Shown piece after piece: positions 1 to 10,907 of a stretch of DNA of 64,000 nucleotides (position 1 is its first letter; every line of letters begins with the position of its first letter). The translations under genes and the position numbers were made by a program. This DNA comes from Riptortus pedestris (lineage: Eukaryota > Arthropoda > Insecta > Hemiptera > Alydidae), in NCBI GenBank assembly GCA_019009955.1, contig CM032230.1, positions 24,666,001 through 24,730,000 on the forward strand, read 5' to 3'. The notes below the pieces were generated by a model. It ran no database searches and was not told the origin of the DNA. It was given only the letters and a program-made list of their open reading frames with translations.

Positions 1-200
1 TGGCTACTATGGCTAATTGGGGCGGGTTAGACACAGGTTTCCCACCCTTTTCTAGCCAGGGTGGCACTGATGATTTTATTTAAGGAGTTTTCAATAAATA
101 ATTTCGCATTGCCCAGACGGGAATCGGGAAATCGCCTCTCTAGGTTTACTATGTGAGATTAAGGCCAATGCTTTAACTCGCATGGCTAACCTGAGCCCCT
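1..200 (-). mobile_element. tRNA-derived SINE, cut by window edge
   Basis: One of about ten copies of the same SINE in the window. In its own orientation it starts with a tRNA-like head, GGGGCTCAGGTTAGCCAT, containing a box-A-like segment. A box-B-like GATTCCCG segment follows, then a body ending near TAGCCATAGTAGCAAAAAGT. Here the tRNA-like head is at the high-coordinate end and the 3' tail lies beyond position 1. Confidence 0.75.
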
Positions 201-310
201 AAAATAAATTATATTAACTAATTATAAAACAAATTATATTAACGAATTAGACCTTCCAAATAATGTTGTATAAAATTTACAATGCTTCTGCCTTGGCGAC
301 TAAATAAAAT

Positions 311-700
311 GTTTGTCACGGAGGGGCTGCGTAAACTTTTAAATAAAATTTTCACGTACTAGAATGGTTCATATTGATCTCGTCTTACAGTTTATTTTCT
401 ATTTCTTTGTAAAAATCCGATTAGTAGACGTGGAGGTTTACTTCAGGCTGAACAGATGAAAGTATGAATAACTCACTTAATATTACAGGTAGGAAAAAAT
501 GTATAGAAGAATAATTATAGAATATCGTTAGCTAAACAGGATTGCTTCTTTAACATTATTTGATGCGTTTCATATTAACGTAGAATTTGTGAAAAAATAC
601 GAATATAACAACATTTATAGGTAATTTCATTTGCTATAAGATTGGTTCATACAATTATTCGATCCGATGTATAATAAGGGAGATGAAGCTTACGAAGTAG
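311..700 (+). mobile_element. Degenerate family G repeat
   Basis: It begins with TGTCACGGAGGGGCTGCG, a diverged version of the GTCCGTCACGCAGGGG terminus. It continues into the family core (GATTGGTTCATACAATTATT, then a GATCCGATG segment). The far-end palindrome is not recognisable, so this is an old or truncated copy. Confidence 0.5.
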
Positions 701-1124
701 ACCTGCTTTCCTCCACAATGGGCTTATGTAGACATTGCACTTTCAGAGAACAGCTCTATCTTCAGTGCCTGTTGACACATGAAACCCTTTGAATATCAAA
801 TAACCAACATTATTAGAATTTTTCATACAAAAAGAACCTTCGCCTAAAATAGAAAAAAACATAAACTTGTATTTTTCTGTTTTCGCTATTTTAAGCTAAG
901 GTTGTTTATGTTTAAGTTGTATAACTGAAGTATTGTTTCTTGTTGGAAAGGGAACTCTGTCTAAATATTTATTTGTTTTATGTCCCACATCTAAGGTGAT
1001 TAGCACGAAGTTAAGTCGAATCTCTATTTAGAGTAATCTATTTACTCCATCGTGTTAAATCGGAAACTCTATTTACCCATTATGGAAAAACTCCCTTAAA
1101 TACATGATGTTTCTCATATCCGCT

Positions 1125-1416
1125 TAGTGAGGAGGGGGGGGGAGGTTCCAAAGGTCAAAATATTTCCGTTATGAGTCCGATTATAATGTTACAGAACCAA
1201 TCTTGTCTACAATTTTCGTTCTATACATTTTTTCGTAACTGCTAAGTGCGAGTTATTCGCGCATTCATGTTTCCAGCTTTCAGCAACCCCCTCCCCTTCT
1301 ACTCATTTTTTTACATAGAAATAGAGAATAAGTGGTGAGAAGAGATCACAAGTTTGTCATACCAGCACGTTGTAAATCTGCTTAGTTTACGTAGCCCATG
1401 CGTGACGGACTTTTTA
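1125..1416 (-). mobile_element. Family G repeat, GTCCG half
   Basis: Reversed copy ending in ATGCGTGACGGACTTTTT. The core motif CAAAATATTTCCGTTATGAG and the G-rich/C-rich segments are recognisable. The half that carries the palindrome and microsatellite is missing. Confidence 0.65.
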
Positions 1417-2670
1417 TAATTAAAAATTACAGATGATTTTAATAAAATTAGCCATTGGCATAAATTATCTATATATGTAATTATTTTACTTCACGAAATG
1501 AGATCATATAGACTTATCATCTCAATATAGACAGAAGCAGGGAAATTAACAGTGTAAAAGTTTAAGCTTTGCATGACATGAATGTATTAACTCAACTATT
1601 AGGTATTAGGAAAGTGCTTTTAGCAATATTGCTTAACATGCGGTTATATTTTTAGAGCTACTTCTGCTCTTTCTGGATAATATTGTAAATCTGAATATAT
1701 GCCAGCATCTAATTACTTATCATTATCATGTAGGTACCTATCTGCATTAAAGCACTTTTACTTGAAGATGTATAACTATTTTTCCCCCATATGTTGTTTA
1801 GTAGATTTTACATAAAATCAGTTGCTGTTTCTGTAACACTTGTTTCTGATTGAATCAGTAATGAATCCGTTTTCAATTGAAATATCAAAAAATAAAGGAG
1901 GGGATTCAATAAAACCACGCAAAAAAAATGTATTTTCTCTGTCTAATGACGCTCCCAGAGGACAGTGATAAAGCATGTACTCGTACAAACTAGAAAGCAG
2001 AACTAAGGCCAATTTCATTATTGAATATAAAATGGTACAAGAGAATATTTGTTTTTGTATGAAGTTCATTTACAAGCTTTTTCCTTCTGAATTATTTCTG
2101 TACAGTAATTAGCACCTAAATAATTTTGTTCTCTGGGATAAATCTTAATCAAATCTTTTATTAAAAATAATTAATTTTGAAATATCACAGAGAAAATCTT
2201 AAATAGTATTTTCTTGCTTAAAAAAATCTCTTTGATGTCATTAGTCCCTATGAAATTTACATTCAAACATGAAAAAAAGATATTATATATTCTCAATCCA
2301 CACATAAACATTATACAAAAACAGATTACTCTCTCTTTCAGGGCTTTCATCCACTGAATCAAGTCAAAGGGCTGTTAATAATTTTTTAAAAATCTGATTT
2401 CCTTTACTCGTTTATTTCCCTTTGACCACTTTTATTCTTTATTCTTCAAATTTTTCGAGTGAGATTATTTTTCCAAGCATCATTTGTTTTCCTTCACATT
2501 CGAGTTTCGTGTTCATTGCACGAATGATTGAACTGGTCCCTGAAACGTCTCGTCTAAAAGTTATCTGTAACATATATCAAATGACTGCTACTATCAAAAT
2601 TTCTGGTATTTTTGTGTTTAAAAATGTCACATTGTAATCATATTATAATTTCAAAAATTGTAATTTCCAC
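1417..2670. other. Unassigned AT-rich stretch
   Basis: Only short chance open frames are present. They show no recognisable domain, splice-site pattern or repeat family. Confidence 0.5.
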
Positions 2671-2775
2671 AATAAATAGTTCAATATGCCCAGGCAGGAA
2701 TCATACCCACCTCACTACGTTTAATTTTAAGTAAGATTGAGACCGACGCCTTAACTCTCGTGGCTAACCTAAGAC
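2671..2775 (-). mobile_element. SINE fragment (tRNA-like head)
   Basis: It carries the reverse-strand form of the SINE head: GCCCAGGCAGGAATC, then GCCTTAACTCTCGTGGCTAA. The 3' body is missing, so this is a truncated relic. Confidence 0.6.
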
Positions 2776-3059
2776 GTTTATTTTAATTAGAGAAACGTGA
2801 TACCTCAGTGGGATTTCATACCAAAGTTTCGTTAAAGTTTCGTTCTTTGAGCATTCACGTCTGTTCCAAGTGGACTAGCCCAGTCAAAAACTTTGTCCTT
2901 GATAAATATTTTAAATCTAACGGGTAAGATATGATTTATTTGGATAGTTTTATTTCTTTTTAACTCAATTTCCGTGTTCTTTCAGGTACGCCATTGATGT
3001 CCATCGTTTTGTTAGTGTCATAACTAGGAAGACATACACAAAGCATTATGAGTGTATAT

Positions 3060-3140
3060 ACATATATTGGCATAGTAGTCATACTAGAACGTGGAAAATC
3101 TGTTTAGTCTACGCAGCCACAGCGTGACGGACGCTTTTAT
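3060..3140 (-). mobile_element. Family G terminus fragment
   Basis: It holds GAAAATCTGTTTAGTCTACG followed by AGCGTGACGGACGCTTTTA, the diverged GTCCG end in reverse. The rest of the element is not recognisable. Confidence 0.55.
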
Positions 3141-3750
3141 TTAAATGTATTAAAGCAGCGAATAAGAAGACATTTTGTTTTTCTGGTAACCTCAATACAC
3201 CATTGATAGCAGTAATTTAGGACAACATGATTTTCATCTATGCTCAAAAAGTTATAAATGTAAATATAACCCGACTTAATCTTTTCGAACAATTAACTAT
3301 TCTATTATGTAGCTAGATTGGCGAGAGTTTATCTATGAATGAACTTGGAAGACATGCAAGATCGATATTGGTGCGAGCTCAGGTCGTCACGAACTTACGA
3401 TTCTCACGCCAAATTTAACAATTTCAAGTTAAATCAGATCAAGGAATAGAAACTTTGTCAAACTCAAGGAACGTAACAATTAACAAGTTTGGATCAATTA
3501 ACAAATGAGGCTGAATGTCTCGGGAGTTATCTAGGTCTTCTGGTATTGATCGTGCCATGGTATTTTCTAACTACGTTTTGTAGACATACTGCTGGATTCC
3601 TCGAGTAAACTTATAATGAGTTTGGACTGTCTTATCTTATGTATATGCTTCTCTCGTGGAGTGAAGGATCATGAATCCGAGTCGAATCCGTCACTCCTGT
3701 CTTTACTTGTAATTGGCATTTTTGTTTGTAATTATTTACTGGTAACCATC

Positions 3751-3753
<3 letters not shown>
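3141..3753. other. Unassigned stretch
   Basis: No gene, exon or repeat family is recognised. Open frames across 3616-3831 exist only because they read through the TA microsatellite that follows. Confidence 0.5.

Positions 3754-3783
<30 letters not shown>
3754..3783. repeat. (TA)n microsatellite at Helitron insertion site
   Basis: About 14 TA units immediately abut the 3' terminus (CTAG) of the neighbouring reverse-oriented Helitron. This fits A/T target preference. Confidence 0.85.
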
Positions 3784-3784
<1 letters not shown>

Positions 3785-4438
3785 TAGCGGACCCGACAGA
3801 CGTTGTCCTGCATGATATTTCAAGCGATTAGGATATTAAATTTAATAATATTATGTTTAGAACAAAGGCTACTTTTAGCAACACAAAAAACAAATTTTGT
3901 TTTGTGCACGTTTGTCTAAAAACAAATAGAAAATGAAATATCGCGAATTTATTATTCAGGCCTCCCTTATAACCCCCACACCCGTTAAAACCTAAAAAAT
4001 TTAATATAGCTTATAATCATGGAAAAATTAATGCCTATTCAGGTACCGAGTTTTGTTAAGTTCGGTTCAATCGTTGGGGCCCAATAAAATTGTTGGCTTC
4101 CACTTTACTTTTTTAGTGTATATCTCGTTCATATTTATACTCATACACTCATACGACAAAAGTGAATATAACAAAAGTTACTCTAAATAACAAAATAAAC
4201 AACTTTTATCCTGTGCATATTTGCCGAGAAACCAATAGGAAACGAAATATCGCTATTTTTATTTTAGGCCTCCCCTACGACCCCCACTCCTGCCCCATCT
4301 GCTGGGCTGATATGGGAATCTAAACCATCATGGGCGTCACCCAAACGCATACAGAAAAAATCATTGAAATCGGCCCAGCCGTTTAGGAGGAGTTCAGTGA
4401 TATACACACGTACAGTAGAATTATATATATAAAGAAGA
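3784..4438 (-). mobile_element. Short non-autonomous Helitron
   Basis: Read on the minus strand, it starts A|TCTTCTTTATATATATAA, runs through a CTCCTCCTAAACGGCTGG segment typical of insect Helitron 5' regions, and ends with a hairpin (GACAACGTCTGTC) and CTAG|T. TC start, hairpin near the 3' end, CTAG terminus and insertion between A and T are the defining Helitron marks. It is 655 bp long and has no coding capacity. It contains two copies of the ~300 bp internal module found in the other Helitrons here (around 3959 and 4266). It ends 83 bp downstream of the NAA15-like stop codon, so it may supply transcript-end sequence to that gene (inference). Confidence 0.8.
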
Positions 4439-4521
4439 TATTAAATTTGAATTAAACAAGAACCAATAAATTAAATGAAGGTACGTATATTACATACCTT
4501 GACACGGATTTACTTCCGCCT

Positions 4522-7011
4522 TCATAAAACGAAATCAGCTGCATATGGAAATTTTTCTTGACATATCTTTTTGAAGTTGTCGATGTATGAAGGGGGAAAT
4601 GTTCCGAACGTTCCATCCATCAATATTTTTAAAATATCCTGGCAGTTTTGCAATGAAACGTTTTCAATTTGAGAATGAATGCCAGTAACCAAGTCCAGCG
4701 CTTGCTGCTGCTTGGATTTGTCCAAGAAGTACATAGACTTGGCGACCGCTATGCGAGCTGGGAGTGAGGCTATGTTTTTCGTGAGGTAACCATCGTTCAA
4801 CTCCTGAGGTGTTTTGTCCCCAATTATGGGAGTCATCGTTTTTTCAATTACATCTAGAATGGGATAATTCAAATTTCCTGAAATTTTCAAATCGTTGATC
4901 TCCTTGACGAATTTGATAAGGACTTCGTGGAGTTTAGGCGAATCGCAATCAACAGTCCAAGCCCTTGTAATGCTCTGTAACATCAAAAGAATCTTGCCCT
5001 TCCGCGAATAAATCTCGTATGCTAGAAGATGCGTAGTTACAGCATCGGACATCAATTCCTGCAGAGGTATCAAGAACCTTTTCGCTTCTTTTAATGGTTC
5101 CTTAATTTCTAGCAGCTTGTGTGGGTCTAAAGTTGGCGAATCTTTCCAACTAAATTCCTTTTTGTCATCTGTGATTACCTTCAACATTTCCGCCTTCTTT
5201 TTTGCCTTTCTTTCCTTATTTTTCAACTTCTTAAGCTCACTTTCTGCTAATTTTTCTCCAATGTCTGGTTTGAGATTATCTTTCTCCGAAGGATTATCGA
5301 ATAACCTTAAGTAAATTCGTATTGCGCAGGCTGCAATTCGATTATAGAATCTGTGTTTCTTAAATTTATTAGACTGCCTTATTAATTGCACATATTGTCT
5401 CAAACATACGTTTCGAAGCGAGTAGTAATGAAAGTCTAGCTGATCTTGCCAAAATTGTAAGAAATGATTATTAACCTCGTGACACTTTTTCAATGCTTCA
5501 CCGTAATTGCCTAAACGTTCATATGCGAGTGCGCATCTGGTCAAGTACCAAATGCATTGCATTTCATTAAGGATTTCTATTGTACCAGGAGAACCGTTGA
5601 AACAGAAATGAGTCGCAAGTTCCTCTGCTTCGGTGACCATGTTCGCATCTAAAAGGTATTTGACACATACTGAATTGATATATCTGTCAGAGGTATCTAG
5701 AGATTGTGCCTTGTCAATAAAGACAACTGCTCTGAGAATGTCACCTCCATGTTTGAGGATCTTTGCCTTCGCTATATAAAGGTCAACAAGTGTTGGCGTA
5801 TGTTCAATAGCTTCATCTATGTACTTCAATGCCTCGTCAGTACGATCACAGAAATCACAGTGTTGTGCCAGATAATATAATGTCCAAAGCAAAACAGTAG
5901 GATATTCTTCAATATTACTATCTCCAATACCTAAAAGGGATTTAGACTTCTTCAGTGATTGCTCATAAGAAAGAAGCAAAGTTTCAACTATTTCACGCTT
6001 ACTTACGTCACTATACAGTCCTTTTAAATCGGCAAACAAGGATGGGACCCCTTTTAAAAGACATTCTTTCAAGTATTTGTCCACATGAAATTTGAAATCT
6101 TCATTCGAAGAGTGAGTCAGGATGGCCCTCTTCAAAGCAGAAACGTTCGGCATCCCATTCATTAAACGACGAAGTTCTAACAACTTTTCTTCGCTGGAGT
6201 GTAGCCTTAACGCTTGAAATAGCCAAATATAGTAAGTGTTGCAATGAGGGTTTCTAACAATAAGGTCTCTGATTATATTTTCTGCTTCATCCATCTGGCT
6301 AGTCATTAGATACATTTTCGCTAACGATTCATTGAGCGAAAGCTTGTCACAAATAAATTCTTTTGATTTCAACAAATACTGAATTGATCCTTCCAAATCT
6401 CCAGATTCTTCCATGACAGTGCCCTGATAGAGGAGCAATTCACTCAGCTCAAACTCAGAAGACGACCTTCCCTCCAAATTCTGTCGTATTGACCTGAGAA
6501 TGTCGAGGCATATGCTGTACTCCCCTGCCAAGTGGTGGGCCAGCGCAAAGCCAATCCAAGCAGCGTGATATGTCGGCACTAGAGGCAAGATCTTGTAGCA
6601 AGTGTCAAGATATCCATCGAAGTCATTAGTCTGCACTTGAAGTCCTGACATATCTTGGAGTATCTGCACATTATCGTTTTCCCATTTAAGCGCATTTCGA
6701 AAGCACTTGATAGCTTCTTCGTAGTTCCTATCACCGCGATGAAGAATCCCATAACAGTGCCAAGAAAGACAAGACTTTAAATCGTATTTCAGGCCTCTTT
6801 TGACGAGCTCATAGGCTTGATCTTTTCTTCCAAGATGAAATAACAGCAACCCTTTCAAAGAGAGCGTTTCGCCATGCTCTGCATACTTTGGATTTGAGAG
6901 AATTTGATTTGTCAATTTCAGACCATGCTTGTACTGCTTTGTTTCACAACATTTCAATGCCCTTTTAAAGAGTGAATTTTCTTTTTGAGAAAATGGACTA
7001 TGGGAAGCCAT
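4522..7011 (-). CDS. NAA15: NatA auxiliary subunit NAA15/NAA16-like, intronless
   Basis: NAA15/16 is the scaffold of the NatA N-terminal acetyltransferase. It holds the catalytic subunit NAA10 and anchors the complex to the ribosome, so newly made chains starting with Ser, Ala, Thr, Gly or Cys are acetylated in the cytosol. The frame matches the family over its full length: N-terminal KENSLFKRALKC, QILSNPKYAEHGETLS, TPR-type helical repeats, LNEMQCIWYL, a lysine-rich stretch near residues 590-607 (KKLKNKERKAKKKA), and a C-terminal FPYAADF close to the family's usual folded end. The acidic tail of vertebrate NAA15 is absent. I place the start at the ATG at 7011 (829 aa): it has A at -3 and G at +4, and the in-frame codon three upstream is GTG. 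The absence of any intron in a 2.5 kb frame points to a retrocopy, and the intact frame points to retained function. No poly(A) remnant or target duplication is visible. It lies on the same strand as the SLC4 gene. Confidence 0.93.
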   Translation of the reverse strand: MASHSPFSQKENSLFKRALKCCETKQYKHGLKLTNQILSNPKYAEHGETLSLKGLLLFHLGRKDQAYELVKRGLKYDLKSCLSWHCYGILHRGDRNYEEAIKCFRNALKWENDNVQILQDMSGLQVQTNDFDGYLDTCYKILPLVPTYHAAWIGFALAHHLAGEYSICLDILRSIRQNLEGRSSSEFELSELLLYQGTVMEESGDLEGSIQYLLKSKEFICDKLSLNESLAKMYLMTSQMDEAENIIRDLIVRNPHCNTYYIWLFQALRLHSSEEKLLELRRLMNGMPNVSALKRAILTHSSNEDFKFHVDKYLKECLLKGVPSLFADLKGLYSDVSKREIVETLLLSYEQSLKKSKSLLGIGDSNIEEYPTVLLWTLYYLAQHCDFCDRTDEALKYIDEAIEHTPTLVDLYIAKAKILKHGGDILRAVVFIDKAQSLDTSDRYINSVCVKYLLDANMVTEAEELATHFCFNGSPGTIEILNEMQCIWYLTRCALAYERLGNYGEALKKCHEVNNHFLQFWQDQLDFHYYSLRNVCLRQYVQLIRQSNKFKKHRFYNRIAACAIRIYLRLFDNPSEKDNLKPDIGEKLAESELKKLKNKERKAKKKAEMLKVITDDKKEFSWKDSPTLDPHKLLEIKEPLKEAKRFLIPLQELMSDAVTTHLLAYEIYSRKGKILLMLQSITRAWTVDCDSPKLHEVLIKFVKEINDLKISGNLNYPILDVIEKTMTPIIGDKTPQELNDGYLTKNIASLPARIAVAKSMYFLDKSKQQQALDLVTGIHSQIENVSLQNCQDILKILMDGTFGTFPPSYIDNFKKICQEKFPYAADFVL

Positions 7012-7202
7012 TGTGCACACGGTTTTTCAACAATCTAGGTATCTAATAGCACATATGAAGTCGAATCTGTTTCGTTACATTTCTAGGTGTAATAAAATGT
7101 GGTGATTAAATGAGAAATAGTCTTCATGTATTCATGACATTAACCTTATTAATAAAAACTGAAATGGTACAATATGTTTAACATGTGCTAAAATTAGTCT
7201 TA

Positions 7203-7510
7203 ATGCTAACGTCCACTTTTTGCTACTGTGGCTAATTGGGAGTATAGAATAGAAAAAGCAAATACAATGCTATGCTGTTTTTAACAAAATGATTTATTAA
7301 TGTAACATGCCTTTGAATTAGTACGGCTAATTGGGAAGGGGTATGTACAGTTCTCCACCATTTCTGCTTTGAGTGGGGCTGAGGATTTTATTTAATTAGT
7401 TCGTCACTTTATATATTCCTATTGCCCATTCAGGAATCTTATTCGCAACTCAAGGTTTACTCTGTAATATTAGGACCTACCTTTAACTCACATGGCTAAC
7501 CTTAGCCCAA
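7203..7510 (-). mobile_element. SINE copy, with partial second copy
   Basis: 7203-7250 is a 3'-end piece (CGTCCACTTTTTGCTACTGT). 7315-7510 is a nearly full but diverged copy ending TTAGCCCAA. Two partial insertions, or one disrupted insertion, lie about 200 bp 5' of the NAA15-like start codon. Confidence 0.65.
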
Positions 7511-9306
7511 TAAAAAATGTGAATATGATGTTAAGATACTTCTGAAATATACAAGTTCGAAGCAGGTATCAAGTTTGGATTTACGTTTTATTTGAATATT
7601 GTATCCTGCTTTGGATCTCGCGTGGGATGAATAGTGATAATGTCACGAGAACTAGTTTTGGATAACACGAAGGCAGGGTTTGACGTTTGGAGTCAGGCGA
7701 GCGTCAAACGGGGTCTGCCTCTATCGGAAAACGTAGTCTTTGAGGAGCTATTTCCACAGCACGTCGGGTCTCATCGTTCTATTCCACAGGTCATTGGTCA
7801 TTAGGTTGACGGCCACATTAGATCTAGGAAAGAGTGGGTTGAAGTCTGGGATACCCACAACCACATACGACTGTCCTGCATCTACTTTTACGAGCTCAGA
7901 ACTCATACGATAGATCATAGCCATACATTTGATCGAACCAGATTTTTTTTTTATTGAAATAGAGTGTACTGATGGTCATTTGCCTGTCTCATAAAGACAA
8001 TCTCAATTTTTGAGTGCCAATTATGAATATGTGTTCCACTGTGAAAATTTACTTCCATTCAGTAATTAAAGGGTGATTTACATAAAATTAAAAAATAGTA
8101 AAAAACTGAATGAGCTGTACTACCCAATTTGTATAAGTAATATTTTCTTCTTGTGCTTTTAATGAAATGGTACTTCCATTTCAATACAAATACATTTATA
8201 GAAAATGAGAAACCAGAGACGAAACTCCTACATTGGCAATTCCTTACTGCTGAGATCAGCTGATCTGAGAGTAGTTGATATCAGGAAGCACTTATGGCCT
8301 AAGTGTAATTAAGTTTGACGAAGTAGTCTTCATCCCTTTCCCCAAACTCCAACTTCAAGGTAGTTATTCAACTCCCTGTGGAGAATGTAAATCAGGGCAG
8401 CTTACTTTGGATCGCGTTTTATTGATTCACGTGGATTCTCCTCACATTTCCTTGAGTTGGAATGTACTTACAAATTTTATGTATGTTTGTATTTACTATG
8501 TATATACGCACACACATTATTGACAGACATGTTTGTTGATAAAACAATCTTTGCCTTGTGACCTTGGACAAGGATATCATTGAAACTTGTGCCGAAGGAC
8601 CAAAATAGAGAAGATTGAGAGGTGTACGATAGAAATGAAAAAGAAAAGGGGAACTTGTTTCACAACTTTCGGCGGGGTGTATTTTCCCGGGAGTTAGCTG
8701 AAAGGAACTTGAATTAGAAGCTATTTCTCCACTACCTGTTTTAGAGACTATACCACATTCTTTGTGCAGTTTGCCACGTGCCCTTGATATAAAAAGGGCC
8801 TCCCTATGAGGGGCCTCATATATAAAAATGTATCTTTTAGGACTTAAGGCAGCTCACATATCGCACAAGTTGCAGGAGTCCGCTTCAAGGAGTACCCAAC
8901 CTAGATGTAAATGACATCTAAAGTAGGCATAAACATAAAAATACAACACAAACTGTGAGATGTTTGGGGTAAATAGAAATAGGATATGCGAATGGATGCA
9001 GCAGTACATAATGACAAGAATTTAAATTTGAAATCAGGTAGGATGCTGAAGGGTTTTTGAACAGCAGGGGCACATGCCCTATATATAATTATGAAATTAT
9101 AGGTTATGTAAAACAGAATTTTTTAGTCTGGATATGTTTTCTGTGATGTGATAGAACATCTTACATTTATATATTATTTTTCGTTATATTAAGTAAGTAA
9201 TTCAATTGTTTTCCTTAACACTTCTAAATCTATCTGTGAATTGTCTAACATTATAGTATTTTAATTTGTAGGACTCTTTGACTTCTTGTTTCTACGAGAT
9301 TGTTTT
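7511..9306. other. Unassigned stretch
   Basis: No gene or repeat family is recognised. The segment at 7640-7880 is less AT-rich but shows no convincing coding frame. Short open frames here look accidental. Confidence 0.45.
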
Positions 9307-9612
9307 TAAGGGAAATCAGCTATTTAGGTTGTGCTCATGGCATGATTTTCGAAAACGTTTTTCATAATCAATTTTATTGAAAATATTATGTCCAGTAATG
9401 TGTATTCTATAATTGTTTCTCTAACTGGAATATTATAAGAGATATTTTCATTTTTTTAGTTTTCAGTCTTTTGTAAACCTCCACTCCCAATATACGATTT
9501 AATTAGAACACCTGACCCACTAACCGTCTTATTATTACCTGAATTGTGAAGTCCTATTATAGGTAAAATGGGTAATACCGTGGAAAATTTGTTTACGTAG
9601 CTTCTGTGATCA
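9307..9612 (-). mobile_element. Degenerate family G repeat
   Basis: The left end has GGGAAATCAGCTATTTAGG followed by a TCATGGCATGATTTTCGAAA segment, matching the palindrome end of family G. The right side has GTGGAAAATTTGTTTACGTA, matching the other end. The core between is not alignable by eye. Confidence 0.45.
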
Positions 9613-10458
9613 TTGAACATAATGCCGTGACACGAATGTACTCTCAAAATATTTTTACTCTGTGAAGATGTGTTAGAAATTTCTTCTTCCTCTAGTCAAG
9701 ATATTCCCTTTTTCGGGTCCTCATTGCACCCTTGTCAATCAGGAAAGACAGGAAGTAAATAGTTGTAGTTGGAACTAATTAATCACTACTCAGTTTCTTC
9801 GTACTACTGAGGGATGACTTTCTAACAGTTTAAGCCTGACGGGGAATTTTCCCTTAAGAGTTCTTGATCACAGGCTGTATAAGAATCTAATTTAAACATT
9901 AAAACAAAATTTCATTTCATCACAGATGCTTACTACAAAAATTTGATACATTACAAAGGGCTAAACCAAGGCACTTCTCTTTCCACTATTGAATCTTAGA
10001 AATGAATTCTCTAACAATTCTTAAATTACTAAGTTTTTATAGATTCTTAGATAAATCATGAAATAACTATTTCGGAATTATACAAGCATCGGATAGTGAG
10101 TATGCATTACTGATTGTACAGATTTCTGTATTTTTCAATACTTCCTTCAAATTCTTTACGAAAGTTGTTGTTTAGGGACTGCATTGATAAATCGTTTTGT
10201 TTCGCTGGCATTTATAGTCTAGTAGATCAATTTCTGGACTAGTAAGTCAAGCCATATGAGCCTTTAAAACAGATGTATCCCGGTTCAGAATAAAACCACT
10301 CGTCTACACACTGTAAATAAGATGCTTCATCCGTCTCAAGTAGTCGTTTATAGGTAGGCTTCGTATGATTGCATTTGCAATATTATAGTTGCATTTTCGT
10401 AAATGGACACGATGCTCAAAAATTATGTTTTAAATTTAATAAATACCTTGTTATATGG
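9613..10458. other. Unassigned stretch
   Basis: AT-rich sequence with no recognisable exon, RNA gene or repeat. Confidence 0.45.
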
Positions 10459-10650
10459 CCACCTTTTACTACTATGGCTATTTGGAACGGGTTATCTACA
10501 GGTAACCACTCTTACCCAGGATGGGACTAAGGATTTTTTTAAATTTGAATTAAATTCCTTATACCAGGAGGGAATCGAACTCCACACTCTAGGTTTACCA
10601 TGTGAGATTAAAGCCAACACTTTAACTTACATGGATAACCTGACCACCAA
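10459..10650 (-). mobile_element. SINE copy
   Basis: It carries the body end CACCTTTTACTACTATGGCT, then GGGAATCGAACTCCACACTC (reverse of the box-B-like segment) and GATTAAAGCCAACACTTTAA. It is nearly full length but diverged. Confidence 0.7.
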
Positions 10651-10794
10651 ACATCCTTTTTAAAACTCCTACTAGAAGTATCTAGAATTATTGAATCTTG
10701 ATAAATTAATTTTTTATACTACAGTGTTTCTGACAATGACAACCATTACGCTATTTCGGCACTTATTTTGCCTTGGATTAGCCATTATTATTTT

Positions 10795-10907
10795 TTTAAT
10801 AATTTTAGAAATAGGGAATGCATTGTAAGAAGAGATCAGAAGTGTGCTATAACATCACTTTGAAAATCAGCTTAAGTCACGCAACCCCTGAATGACGGAC
10901 TTTTTAT
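10795..10907 (-). mobile_element. Family G terminus fragment
   Basis: It contains AGAAGAGATCAGAAGTGTGC, as in other GTCCG ends, then CTGAATGACGGACTTTTTAT. Only this terminal part survives. Confidence 0.6.

Noticed and set aside
7012..7020. Three extra residues at the N-terminus of the NAA15-like protein
   Set aside because: The upstream codon is GTG, not ATG. A eukaryotic start at the ATG at 7011 has a strong context, so the shorter form is called.
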